Shown here: piece by piece, positions 25,801-40,800 of the stretch
Layout of the letters: each line of letters opens with the position of its first letter
Position numbering within the stretch: position 1 is the stretch's first letter
Assembly (NCBI GenBank): GCA_000499405.2
Contig: HG738140.1
Span: forward strand, 7,591,560-7,655,559
Origin: Onchocerca volvulus
Taxonomy: Eukaryota; Nematoda; Chromadorea; Rhabditida; Onchocercidae
DNA length: 64,000 nucleotides
Direction of reading: 5' to 3'
Notes under the pieces: model-generated
What the model was told of the DNA's origin: nothing
The model's input: the letters and a program-made list of their open reading frames with translations, nothing else
The model's database searches: none
Position numbers and translations under genes: made by a program

Positions 25801-28800
25801 ATATCATTATCTGTAATTATTGTTCAGGAGATATATGGCGAAAACTACTGCCCAATTACCATAAGTTAATTTTTACTTCGTTTTACTGAACTATGGACGA
25901 TTTGAAAAGTTGGATTAGACAAAAATGGTTGCTAGTAATTTCCTTATATTTCCAGTAATTTTATTTGTGATTTTCTTCATAAATATAGGAAATATATAAA
26001 TATTTGTTAGCGTAGTTTAACTTAGCAACCGGAAATTGCTTTAATACAGCTATAAATTTAGTTTGACATTTTAGAATTTAATTCAGATTCGAGAAATCAG
26101 TGAATAGTTAAATTTTTAGCGGATGAACAAGTAAAATTATTTGTGGCTACTAGCAAGAAAACTACGGGAAATGATGGTTCTTTGTCGGTTTTGCATGTTT
26201 GTTGGTTCCAGTTAATGCATTTGATTGGAAATCCAGCATCAGTAATATCATTCGAACCTCGCACTGCCAGAGCTGTGCCATCGAATATTCTCAGTGCTAT
26301 GATGACAACTGGTGAGCAAAATTCTCATCTCTCATCTAATCAATCATTTTCTTATTTATTTGATTTCTTTTGCCAAATGATATGAATTGGTTTTCCAGAT
26401 CTTCAGGATCCATAGTATTTGACGATTTTGTTGCTTAAATTTGGAGTTAGTGCGATTGGTTTTGAAATCCATTTATTATTTGAGTGATAAACTAGTTGCG
26501 GTAGCAGATTTATTCCTTTTTTTCATTTGAAAATCAATGTTTGGATTATTTAAAAATAATGGTCTTGGTAAGGATGAAATAAATTAAGCAAATTTTTTTT
26601 CCTTTAATATATTTTAAACTCACTTCCATAAGCTTTCGATAATGGAAGATTTTCATAGCAATATGACAAATTTGAACTTATTTAATTTTTAAAGGGGGTG
26701 CAATGGATATTGATGGGAATCCATTAGTTGAGAAGTTCGATGAAGAGCTCACTGAATTCACTGTCAGTAGCCTAAAGCGGTGTTTTTTTATGACATCTGC
26801 TGCTGTAGTGAAGTTGGTCGATGTATTTTATGGTTAGCTAATCAATTAATATTAAAACGTGATTTAGTTTTGTGATTCTCAGATGAGCACAAATTTCTAA
26901 TTATAATTCAAATTTTAAAAGATAAGTAAGAAATTAAGACTTTCGTTGTTAACTGAAATATTTCATTTGTTGTTTCATTTGAGAAATGAATAACCGTAAA
27001 ATCTTTCTCAAGATTGATTTAAAGTTTTTTGAAACTTTAATCAAATATTTTGCATAAGATTTTTTTTAGGAGATAGTCGTGTGGTTATAAGTTTTGAAGA
27101 ATCCGATGAATTGATGCGACATTGGTCCGATTTGAATCGCTCTGTGTATGAAGATTGGTTAAAAAATCAACAGGTTATCTGTAAAAATAATTGAAATTCA
27201 GACACATCTTTGTTTTCTTATATTCTTTTGCTGTAATTCTTTGAAAAAAGTTTTTATTTCCGTACGAAACCGTGAATTATGTCGTAGATTTTCATGTCGT
27301 AGAACCATGAGATCTCTTGTGGATATCATTCATAAATGCAAATCCACTTTATTTTATTGGGACATCTATTGAAATTCTTTATTATGGGTAATTTCAACAG
27401 GTTTCAGATACTTTCGCGAAGTTCGAGCAATTCTGTAAATGCAATTGGAGATAATGCTGCGTTAACAACAGCTCAGTCAGCTGTGGTGATAAGCGGAGGA
27501 AATAGTACTGGTATGAAAAATACTCTTAGCATTCCGGGTTTTTCAAAAAATCGAGCTACTTCTGGTAAGTCGGTTGCTTTGTAAACTTGAAATTATTTTC
27601 ATTTCTAACAGTTGAAAATAATTTCAAGTTTACGGCTTGAACGATTATTTTGAATTGATGGAATCGTTTTACATTTGCTCTATGAATTAATCAACTGATC
27701 GCCTGATTCTAAAAATGGTCCAAGAAACTCTTGGAATTAGATTCAGCTGTGCACTTTGAGATGCCATTGCAGAATAAAATATTAAAATGATATATGGAAC
27801 TTGTTCAAATTTTATTCAAAATTTTTTTGCCAGTCAAGCTATGAATGTTATAGTGTATTATTTTGATTATAAAGAATTACTTTCATTAAAACGATATCAA
27901 ATCATGGCTCCAATTTTTTAAAGCTTTCAGAACGTTCATTGGCTACAAGTATACCGGTATCCTCATGTGCTGCAAGCTTCGTTGAGGAAATGTTACGGGA
28001 GATTCCGAAACCCAATTCAGCTCAGTTTGTTTGGCATTATTTACAAAGTAATTTACTTCATTGTATTTAGATGTACGATTAGTTTATAATACTGATAATA
28101 CGACATTTTTCTTAATATTTCTATAATTGGTGTAAAACACACCAGTTATAGAAAGAATGAGTTTTATTTTTAAAAAAAACCAAAAAGATGCTGATTCTTA
28201 AATACTTTACTATAATTTTCGATTATTGAAAGTTTTATTCTTTTGATTCCAGTTATCCTTAGGAATTCAAATTTGTTGGAGATTTAATTATATGATAGTT
28301 GTAAACTCCTATTAATTTAGGTAATAAGTTTTACAAGCCATATATTGGTGAACGTCAACCAAAATTGGCACGGATGTTAGATACTTTTATGGATTGGCTT
28401 GTACAGTCTTCACTTGTGAGACCTCTTCAGTTTGCAGCAGATGGTAGGTTCCAAGTTATTTCAAAATGGTCCTACAGTTTTAATTTCTCATTATCTATAG
28501 GCTATTTATTTTTTCAAATATAGTCTTTAAAAAACGGCATTTTTTTTTTTTTGCAGTTTTTCTGACCAAACTTTTATTAGAATATTGTTAGTTTTTAGTG
28601 GTGTCAGCAGCATTCCATACCGTTTATTATTAACTGCTAGTTTCGTATTTTTCCAATAGATCTCAAAAACTATTTTTTATTCAAACTAATTTTTTCAAAA
28701 AAATAAGTTTTCCTAACAGAAAAGCATTATAATATAAATATAGAGAGTTATATTTCGGTGGATTGCAGTAAAATATTATCAGAATTCTTTAGCAGTTATT

Positions 28801-31800
28801 TGCTATTATTGTTATCACTTCTCATTAAGGAAACGGTAAAGATAATAGTATTGGTTGGTTGAATCGGAATGATTGGTCATTTTATAGTTTTTAATTTTCA
28901 TAACGTATATAACAGTCGAAATTTTATGACTCTAAGTTTGCTAAGTATTATTTCCAACTAAACTTTACGAAATAATCTATAAGTTTCTATTTACTGAATC
29001 TAGAAAAATAATTTAATTGCGCAAAATTTTTAAAATTAAAATGATAGTTGTGATTAAACATTGCCATGTAGATTCCGCTTACATATACTGCATGGGCACC
29101 TGCTTCTGTGCTACTTTTGTTTGTTCAGGCTATACATATCATCGCTTATATGCATTATGTATTTTAAAAAGCTTTCAATTCATTCTTCCTGACTTCTTTT
29201 GCTTTTGCATTCAATTGATTTGTATGTGACGTTTTTCTTGATATGTATGTGGAACTTCTTTTTCTTATTTTTTTCATTTTCTTCAATTTTCTTTTATGGT
29301 TAGCCTTTATGAAGAAAATGGCACATATAAACTAAAACAATTAAGGTTTTTATGAGCCTTTTACAAAAAGTTAGAAAAAGATGAAGATTTATAAAGAGAA
29401 CTTAATAACTCAAGTAATTATCTATTATTCTTGCATCAGTTTAATGTTGGGAAACAATAGTTTTTTGCTATTTGTCATATTCAGTTTTTCTATTCTTGAC
29501 ATATATCTCGAGAATGATATTCTTCATCCATTTATCAACTTATTCAAGTTTTAATTTGTTTGTTTACTTCAACATAAGTTATATAATTTATGAAGCATTA
29601 TATAGGTAGAATTTTAAAATTCAAGTATTTATACCAGTATGCTCTGTAGAAAGAAATTTGACAGAGATTGGTCATCGATTCAGGATATCGGTGATTATTT
29701 AAAGAATAACGAATTCTGATTTGATATTTCCAACTGATGGCTTCTAATAAAAGAAAATATATTATAGAAAAAAATGAAATAAATTCATTGAGAAATTACG
29801 GTGTCTCACTGCTCTATTCATAAGTTATTTCTTAACATAAGTTGTGAAATACCTGATTTTAGTCTAATCATAATTTATTTCCTAAAATTATGTCAGAAGT
29901 TATTTCTCGATAAATACTTGCAGTTCGCTTCATTTTCCACATTCTTTCTTTCTCGTTATTGATGTTAATCTTGTATTATTTTTATATGAACAAAATTCTT
30001 GAACAGATGGATTAAAATCCGCATCATATATTGTGAAATATTTACATCAGTTTGACACTTGTGTTACAATTATTTACGGGACCGAAAATTTTATTATTTA
30101 GATTTTTATTGCCCTATTTCAGTTCTCTGCTCTTTTCTCTTATTTGAAAAGTTTCTCGTTCTGTCTTTCAGCGTGCTATTAGAAATAGTTTCAACGTAAA
30201 TTCTATGATTATTTTATTTCATTATAAAGTATTTAGAGTAAAATCATGAATTTAGGATAATATTGCAGATGAACAAGTTAGTTGACGGAATCAAAGAATT
30301 AGAAGATAGATCCATTGTCTGTTTCCTAATTTCAATAGCTTCATGTTTGTCTTCTGTAAATATCTCAATTCCTATTTTTTACTGTCTTTGCTTCTATGCA
30401 ATTACTTCGCATTTATGTTGTTACTTTTTTTTTTCTAATATGTCTTTGCCATCGTCAATTTGTGAGTTAAAGAATGGCGAGAAGTTCAAACTTTCGCTTG
30501 TTTATCATCAAATTGACTATTTCAATTTAGAAAGCTAACTTTTTTTGGACGGTAAACATTCTAGATTATGTTAATTTATAGCTATAAATTCAAATAATTA
30601 AGACATTTTTCTATTAAATGCATTCATCATATAAATTCATGAAGTGCATGAGAATAAGACTGAATGAATGCTTAAAATATAATCTCCATAGCAACGGCAT
30701 TTAATGGAAAATACTTCCGGTTTGTTAGAATGTGAGAATTCCAATTAGTGATTGATGCAAATTTTATCTTTCAAGTTTCTTTCTAATCTTTCTAATGCCA
30801 GTTATTTCAATGTTTTGCTCTTAAATATCTTTTATTTGAAACTAATTTTCTTGTTGTTTTTGCCTTCCAATTGAACTGTTAGAAAATTTACAATATTGAA
30901 TGTTCAGAGAAAAGCCATAAATTTAGGATAATATTCTAGAAGATTGATGAAGTTAAAGAATAAGTGTCCGGTATAAACTCTTAATGATAGCAGGAATAAT
31001 ATCTTAAAAGAATAGCTAGGTTGTAAGGTTGTAATATAAGGCAATAAAAATCATATTATGAATTCGAAAAATGTTCATTGAATCTTCTAAAATCGTTGAA
31101 CAAAACATATGAAATTTAATTATTAATAAATAGATTGAGTTTAATTAATCTTGATCAATCGAATTCCTTTAAAAAATGGAATAAAAAAGTGAGATAAGAA
31201 AATTTAATAAGCATGTTATTCTTTTTTGTTTTGCTCTGCTGAATGAATGCATGATGAATCCTAGAAACGATAATTAATTCCTGGGGGATATTGTGATTCG
31301 TCTTTTTTTATCCCTAGATTGTTGCTCCATTCTTATTTTTATTGTCTAGTTCTCGTCCCTTCGATAAAGCATGAAGTTCTTCTCTAAATTATAAGAAAAG
31401 TAAGTTATAATTTAAATTATAAAGAATCACCTATAACAGATTACAATTTGTTTTGTTTGTGAATTTGGTGCAAGTATATCGGAACTAGGGTTTAATAAAT
31501 TTGTGGTTAAATTAATTACAATCAGTTATTAAGTTTTAGGTATTTTTTTAACAGTTCAGTGTTTAAAATAATCACAATCGATCATTAAGTTTTAGATGTT
31601 GTTTAATAGTCCAAATGATTTATGTGTTACCATATTCCCCACTTTAAAAAAAATTTGCCTTTTTTTTTTTGAAATTTGATAAAAGATTTGACATGATCAT
31701 GAATATGGCAAGTTTTGCTAGTGATATAATTATATTCACGATATGTTAATATGACCGTTCATTTATTCATTTTCTGAGTTATTTTTTAGAGAAAAGGCTT

Positions 31801-34800
31801 TATATATGTTAGATGGATTTGTTTGTTATGACCTGAATTTTCAAAAAATGATGCATAATTTTTTTCTTTTTATTAACCTTTATTAGATAATAATAATAAA
31901 TGTTCTTACAAAAATACGAGACTATTCTAAAAAATTATAGAAGTTAGTTGCAATTTCTAAAAGATTGGTATGACCTAATATCAGTTCATGATTTATATCA
32001 TCCTGGCAGGGTTGGTTTTTCTTTTTTTTTTTTTTTTTTTTTTCAAGAAAAAAAATGGGCTGATGGACAGTATTTGCACATTACTTTCCGCAAGAAAATA
32101 TAGTATTTGGACTATTTTGGGACAGAAATTATTGGAATTCAAAAATATTTGAATTTATTATGAGTAATAGTCTGCTCTATAAAAATTTCATACTTTAGTT
32201 TTGTCTGGATTGATGTGAAGAAAAAAAAATATTTTATTTAAAGGCAGTAAAAGCAATGACAATTAAAGAATAAAAAAAAAAAAGCAAATAATTGCAGCTG
32301 AACTTGTCGCTTCTTTTCTTTTTTTTTTCTTTTTTTTTTGACTTGACATTAAAGTTGAATTTGACGGTATTCTGCAATTATCAGACCACTTATTCCCACT
32401 AATGACCCTGAATGTAAATGTTTCTATCTTTCTTAATCGACAAAAATTATATTTTTAAAATTTTCAAATCTATTATCAGATGAATCCATATGCTATATTT
32501 TCTCATCTCTTGGGACTTTGTCAAATAATTTTTAAACGTTTCATTTAAATTTTTAATCACTTGGTAGTAAATTATATGAAATTGCTTATCCTCTGATTGA
32601 CAAAAAAATTTGTTATTATTCGACAATTATATCACGAGTTGCTAGCGTAGTTTGTGCATTGCAATTATTTATAAATAAAAGAACTCATCTATTATCAGTC
32701 ATATCGTCAGCAAAAAATTTGATATAAACACAAAATTTATGATAAATTATTGTTGTGTTGTGTGCGTACCCTTTTATATACATCTATGATTGATTCGTTT
32801 TTAATTCAATTTTCGTTTTCTTTTCAACTTTTTTGATTGATTCTAAATTTTTTATTAATTTTATACATCACTTTTATCCGCTGATGCAATAACAAGTACT
32901 AATTTAATTGCATGATTTTTCCCTTTTTTTGTGACTTTTAAACTTTTTCTGCTTTTCAGATATGTTTTTTTTTTATTTTTATGTATTTAATTTCTCATCC
33001 TTTATTTTGAGTAGTAACACCTAGTCTATAAATGGTAAACAAAAATTTATTGCATTTCAAATTGTGTAGAAAAAGTTGAATTATATAATTTTTTTTTTAT
33101 TTTTCAGCCTCGTAAAAATATCTTTTTCAGCCAGTATAGATGCAAACAGTCAACGATGCTCGATGAGTACCGGAGAGATGTCACCATATTTAGATGAACG
33201 GATGGCAACTACATGTGGTACTGAAAATAGCGGAAAAAGTGTTTCTGATATTGTTGTATCAGCGAATGAATCGGCATTTTCTCGGCGATCATTTGGTACT
33301 TCGTTCTTACAGTTTAATAATTTAAAATTTGATAAATGTGAGGTGAAATCTGAAATTCTTTTCTTCGAATAATAGAATGGAAAAATTTGAAGTTCTTTTT
33401 CTTTTAGAACTATGATTCATATTTCTTTTCATGAGCCATAACACATGTTGCATTGTTCATTTGAAATTTTACAAAAATAAAAATGTTTTGTGGTACCAAA
33501 CATTTTAAGATGTACCCTCTAATTGATGATTTTTCGTTCCGTCGTGAGTGTATTGGTAGATAATAGTTATTTTTAATAGTTATAATAATTTTTTTTTTGA
33601 TAATAGTTTAATAGTTATTTTCATAAGTTATAATAATTATAACAATTATTTTTTTATATAATTATTATTTTGGGAAGGAAAGCAATATCTAAAATTTCAG
33701 CCCAGTCCATGACATCATCTGGCGATGGTCATTCAGGATTGTCGCACTCAGCTGAATGGCCTGAAGTTGATGGAGTATCAGCTGGTCGAGCTGCTGCTCT
33801 AGGAGTCCTTTGTCGCATTATTTGTTCCAAGAAAAGTAAAGAAACCATAACGGATTCGCAGTTGGCACAATTCTACAAAGTTGTTTATGAGGCATTATTG
33901 CAGGTATTTTAATGAAATTTCTAATGAATAAAAAAGCACCAAAGATATGATGGGCTGATTATCGTAGCAACTTCACGTAACATATAAGTAAGCAAATAAG
34001 GAAGTGAAAGTCAGATTGAAGATAAAAATGCTATTTGTTAAGGTTGGAAAGCATAGTCAAACTGCTACTGAGATCTAAGAAACCACTTTGAATGTAGGTG
34101 AAATAGAAGTTTACTCCTGTTTTAAATCTCGCCCAATTTGCGGCTTTTTAATCACCAAAAAATATGTTGCAGAAGATTCCCAACAGCATTCATTCTTTTA
34201 GAAATTTAACTTTTCGAGTGATTCCCATTATTCAACTCCCATTTGTAGAAGGATCGATTAATGCTTTGTGCGCTTATTTATTTTGGCGGTGGTATTTTTC
34301 GTTTAGCTTTGAAAAGTGTTGAAATACTTCTACCACAATTCGTTCAAGCTCTTGAAATGATCTACATGGAGTCTGTGAAGTTGAGGTTTGACTTAAAATT
34401 CTGAATAAGCAAAATCATACAGCCCATTTTTTTATCACAGATAAAAAGATATCTGAATCTCGATTGCAAGTTCCTTATTAACAGTAGCGTGGGCAGAAGG
34501 CATGGTTTTGGTTATAATGTAAAGGAATCAAAGAAGCAATGCAGTTCCCAGTTTATTTCAAAAATAACGATAATATTGATGTAAAAAATCACTATTTGTA
34601 TTCTTAAATCAGCATTAAGAATAACTTATTTAAAACTGTTTTCTAAAACTTATAAAATTATTTACTTATAATTTCCTCGAAAAACGATATACTGATAATT
34701 TCAGAATTCATCCATCTATAAATGAAGTACAAATGCGTCGCGCCTGTTTAAATGCCTTATCATCTATTATCAGTTGGCCTACAACATTTGGAAATATGCC

Positions 34801-37800
34801 CATTAGTGGTAAGTTTGAAAAAATAGAAATTTAATAGAAATAAAGGAATGAAACTAAACAAAAAATTCTTAAAATTTCACAATTTTTGTCTTAGCTTCGT
34901 TTTGTAATATTAAATAAATACTTTAAATTGATTTGAATCTTGCTGTAAGAAGTAGTAATTTATTATGCAATCTGTAATATGATTGTTTGATGATTATAAT
35001 ATGCTTTTTCAAAATATTAGCGTATTTGGTGATCAGTTCTTTAAGATCCTATTTTTCAACAGATACATCATTGAACAGCAAGTTTTGCAAGGATATTATA
35101 TTGAGACTTAAATAGAATATTATATTGAAACTGAAATATATTATTATTGTAATTGAAATAAGTAAACAACAAATCTGATTTTTATTTCAGATCTGACAAA
35201 TCCGCATTCTAATACAGATGAGAATTCAACCACATACATCGAAGTTCGTCCTCAGTTGCATCGTATTCTTATCACTGCGCTTCATAATGAAATCGATCCT
35301 ATGAATCTTTTTCTTACTTTGAGTACTGTTTGTTTTATTACAAGACAATATTTATCGTTTTCTTTTTATTTTAGGCAGTTCCTTTTTACAACACTAATTA
35401 AATAATTCATCTTACTAATAATGTGGTGCTTATTTGGTATTACGTTAATTTTATAATTTTGAACTGAATGGCAATTGATAAGCAAAGCAGATGAAAGACA
35501 ATTAAGCAGGATGAGTGTTTGTATTAATAAATTTCTAAATAAATTGTTTTCCGAGTAAATAAGAATGGTTATTGAGGTGGACACTTTTTAATTGACGTAT
35601 GATGCGTTAGTATGTGTTAATTGTAAATTGAATATACTTTAAAGACGATTTATGAAACTTTCACTTAAATAGACAGAAGTCAATAAAGCATATTTTTAGG
35701 TATGTGCACAATATTATGTGAAGAAAGTTGTTTGTACGACTTGCATATAATAGAGGAAAAAAATATCGAGAGGGAGAAGAAAGGGCGGAAGAATTCTCCG
35801 AAAAATTCGGAAGAAGGTAAATTATTCTTGATATATTTAATTTAGAGCGGTACTTAATATGCATACTTTTAATTTTCTCCTTTGTTAATTTGGAACAAAA
35901 TATGACGATTGACGATTTATTGGAAAAGCTAAAATTTCTCATTCTTCATCATAAAGAATTCTTACTAGAAAATTTAAATTCTAATTTCATTTATTTAACA
36001 AAAAAAATAAATTAAATTACAGAATCTTGTGTATCAATAGTGCGTTCGATAGTGAATGCAATATGTGATAATTTATATAAACTTCAATGGTCATCCGAAT
36101 TATCAATATGTTTAGCAGCACTGGATTGTCTGAATGCCCTTTCCGCTATGCATCAATCGGTTTTGTTCTATGGAAGTTCGTTTTAATATATTTTCATAGT
36201 TTCGTCATGTGATTCCTATGATTTTTTTAAACTTAAGAAATTTTTGTTAGTCATAATGTTTAAGAATAGAATTTATTGAACATTTTATAAAGAAAAATAT
36301 GAATTTTTTTTTAGTTTACGAATTAATGGTACGAATTATTGATTCCTATTTGTTTCAGATGATATGTCGTCAGGTTTTCTAGTAGTTACTTCTCTTTGTC
36401 GATTCATTGACATACAACTAATGAAACCCCCGCCATTGCACTCTAAAGATTTGCATTCTTCGGTAGGCTTATCTTTCTTTCTAGATGTTCTGCTATATAA
36501 AATTCATCACAATTATAATATCTGTTATCAAAATCTTTTAATAAGATCATTTTGCATGAAATTTTCTTCCTTGAAGATTGTGGCAGCATATTTTTCACTA
36601 TCTGTTTGGTTATGTGCAGCACCGCTATTACTGGAGACAGAATCTTGTTTAATAACTGTTGCTGAAACCATCGAATTAGGCTTGACAGGTGGAAAAAATC
36701 TTGTAAGTCTTAAATTGTAAAACTTCTCTTTTTCAACTTTGATTTTTGTTCACTCTTTGCTTTTTAAAAAATTAGGGTTATATTCCTATTTCTTAAATCA
36801 TTTCATATTTATTAGATGCAGCTAATATAACAGTCATTTTCATTGAGTTTTAATGAAATTGTCCATTGTGTTCGCTGCATTTGATGAATGCGATATGCAA
36901 AATAAAAAGTCGCAGGACATACTTTATAGGCAACTAATTTTAATATATCTCTATTTAATTTATCCAAATTCTTTAGCTTTGGACGACCCATCAGTGGAAT
37001 TTTGATCTTTTTTTACAATTGTAAAATAGATTTAACAATATTTCAATTACTTTTCAGCCTCGATCAGAACGAAAAGCAGCAAGTAGGCGAGTAGATGATG
37101 CTGCTGAAAACTTATTGTATATGTTATTTTCAATTTTGGTGAGTGATTGCTATATCATGCATGAATAAAAGTTACATTTTTCGTATCCTTTTTCATAAAT
37201 AAAATTCTACAAATTCTCAAAAACTCAGTTTATGTTCCAAGAACTATAATTTTTCGATCTAGACTCTTGTCTGGATTAGACAAGAAATCGACTTTTTATA
37301 GTTATCATTACTAGTATGGTCATTTTCAGGGTCATACCAAACAGGATGGTATTATTGATGAAAAGAGGTTATTATATAAATTCGGTAGTCAGATGATCGA
37401 TGTCACTAAATTTAAATATTTCCTCATTCGACAACAAACTCTGCTTGCAATTCATGAAGCCACCGAATTGTCCACCATTTCCAAAGGTATGTAAAGTTGC
37501 TTGTATTTTTCTAATTTGAATTTCACTTGTAATTTAAAAGTAAATAGAAACAGAATATGTGCAGTTAGGTATATTGTTTGTTTTAAACAACTGAGCTGAA
37601 TATAAATATCATGGTTAATATTCTCACTTCTTTGCAACATTTACATTGTCATTTCCGGTATTTTCTGCATAATTTTTATTGCAGGTTTTCCGTCGGTATT
37701 TCTTGTTTTACGCACTCCTTATCATGTAGCTTACACATTGTTTGTACAGCTACAGTCATGGGTTGCACCTGAAATAAGTGCAGTCACTGATGATAAAGAA

Positions 37801-40800
37801 AGTAGACATTTCCAGAAGGATGTTAAAACTTCAATGGATTCCAAAAATTCTGTCAAATTTTTCCACATACCATCAGAATTCCAAAAACCATGCTGTAAAT
37901 TGTAAGTTTAAAAAATTGGAGTTAGTATGAATCGAATAAAAATCAATCGATCAATCAATTAAAGTTGAAGTTTAAAGATAAATGGGTTCGGATTGGAGAA
38001 ACATATTAATAGACGCGCTCCGTATTAATATTAAAAATTATTTGAAAAATAAAGATTTTTGTAAACATTGAAAATTTCTACTTCCTTAATTCACACCATA
38101 GGGCCACTCACTTTTTTCTTAATTTTCATTATTTTGATTCTCATCTATTGCAGAGATTCCGTTATTCCGCCACTGCAAGCAACACCGGATACAGATCGTG
38201 TCATTGCCGAATTGACTGATATCCGAAAAAGAATGTCTCAAGGCGAAAGTTGTATACGTTCCTCAGACGATCGCAATGTCTGGCTTCGCGAACCATTTTC
38301 AAAGGAATTATCTAAATTTGCTCAGCCTGCAGAGTGAGCGAATTGTTCACATGATTTCCTAAGAAATATTAATTCTCCAACATTTAGATCAAAAGAATTT
38401 TTTTTTTTCATGCATTCACTTTTTAATAAATTGTCCGTATTAAAATAAATTATATATTACCCGCCATTCAACAGAAGTTTCCGTTCTCTTATTCTGTAAA
38501 ACATGTAATTTTTTCAGGCCACCAACCAATTGTAATGCGGGTCGCGTTCTTCTCTATGATCTAGGCTTAATTTCAGAAGAAAGTTACATATCTGGTGATA
38601 TATTGCTTCTTGATTCTTCCAAGTAAGTTTTGATTTCAAAATTTTCAAAAAAAGACAAACAGGACTGACTTAATCGTATTTATTTCTGGGATATATATTA
38701 AAAAATATTCTTAATTTTTCTTTCCTTTTACTTTGACAATATTTTCTTCATATTGTGAGTGATAATAGTTATGAGAGCAGTTGGTGGTATTGTTAATGCC
38801 ATTAATGCTTTCAGTCCTAATTTTTATGATGATCTACATCAAATGGTCGATCGTTCACCGACAAAGTTGCTGCAGACTGTTCGCTTATTTTATGTTCGTG
38901 ATGGTCAACGTAGTGCTGCGGATATTCTTGCTAATGCGGTAAGTTTTTTGGTTTAATAACTCAGATAATTATGTTTGTCAAAAAATAGATCTAGTTTTTC
39001 ACATAGTATCTCCCTTTTGAATATTATCAATTAGTTTTCAGAGAATCCGATTAATTTACTTAATCGTACTATGGAAATGGTTAAAATGTGAAGCTTCTAG
39101 CTATGGCATATTTTCAGGCAAAGCATCGAGAATGATACATAGAATCTTATTCATTTACAAGTTGCCTTAGTCTTGAAATATGGGTAATAATGAATGGCAT
39201 TAAACTAATGGATGATATTTAAAATTTGTCTAATAACTTCAGGTATTCAGCATATCTCCCAAATCGACTTCTTCAAGACTGATTGCGGCATAGTTTAGTC
39301 GAAAGATCTCTTTGATTTAAGTCATCGTTGGACTGAAATTGTTTATATTATTTCTTTTAACTCCGATATTCAATGCCAAAGAAGATCACATCAATTCTGG
39401 CATGATTTTCAGATGAATTTGCAAAATACGAGTAACTTATTCTGTGGTTTATTAGCGGAATTGGGAGAAGGTGTTGATGTGGAATCGCATCCTCATTGGA
39501 CTGGTGATTGGACTACTGCCTTCTCCGCTGAACGCAGTTAATATTCATTTCTGTAATAAATCTTGGGTTATTGAAGGATTTCTATAAAATTTCTAAAACG
39601 ACTGATATAAAGATCATACTTTCAAAATCTAATGTAAAAATGAAATTGGAGAATTCTGGATTGAAGAGAATTGGTTAAATGAAATTATAAGAAAAGAAAA
39701 GATGAGATTAATTCTTTCAAACTAGTTTCTGATCTGTATTAATTAAATTAGGAACTTTGATTTTTAAGTTTACATTTGTATGCATTGGCAGATTGATGTA
39801 TCACTTGAGCTTCAAAACAAGAATTAGACTAGTGATATAATATTATTGAAGTTTTTATTAAGATTTTTTCAAATTCAGAGCCGAAAGAAGAAGCAGACGA
39901 AGAGCTAGATAATTATGTCATTGATGGTTTCACTCATTGTTTATGGTGGACCAATTCACACATTGAAATAGCCTTCACAACACCAACAGAACGTATTCGG
40001 AAGCAACATGGATGTGCTGCTGATTGTGATTTGCTTGCTAGTTGTGGTACCAGTGTTTCAGATGAGCATAGTGATCCGGATAATGCTGCTAGGATATTAC
40101 AACGTGATTTCGGTTTGTTTTGAAACTATCAATTTACCCGTGCTATTTCGCATGTTTTGGTCATAATATTCATGTATTCAGAAACTATGTTCTGAAAATT
40201 TTTCATTCCCAAACATTGCATATTCTAATATTTTGGGAATATACTACGATGCTAGCATCATAAATATAGATACGCATGTTATAACAATTTGCAGATTTTC
40301 GTTTATTTTATTTATTTATTTCTAATCATGTTTGCTTTTATTTCTGAGTGAAATTGTAATTTATGAAGTTTTCGAAATCACTTGGTTTTCTTTCAGATGG
40401 TCAGGCATTAAGTCAGTCATCTAGTGAGGAACGATCAGCTGGACAAATCAGTGGCAATAGTAGTGGACGGTCAAATAAACAGCTTTTGGTAGAATCACTT
40501 TTGTCGTCACATTCAAAAAATCATTCAGGTGTTAATTGTGGAAGTGAAACAAAAGGTAATGTATGTTATTTTGAGGATTAAGTCGAATTTACTCGAAATT
40601 ATTTGAAAAGATTTAGAAAAACTGTTTCGGAAAGCGTAAAGCGGAAGATTTGAATCATTATTTTGATCGTATATTTTTTCGAAAACTGTGCTGTAGGAAT
40701 TCAGTTCTGGAATAACTGTGGAACTTTGTTCATAACATGCTTTTACACCTCATTTTATAATTCGTATTTTAGAAAATGGTTCAGAAAGGATTAATTTCGT

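Noticed and set aside
30263..30538. 91-codon open frame in RALGAPB intron 12 as a missing exon
   Set aside because: Composition is F/I/C-rich and AT-driven, and it lacks suitable splice sites. Exons 12 and 13 already join in phase.
35328..36022. Joining RALGAPB exon 17 directly to exon 19 with an exon 17 end at 35327
   Set aside because: The phase fails. Ending exon 17 at 35322 and inserting exon 18 (35700-35816) restores frame and matches the human protein.
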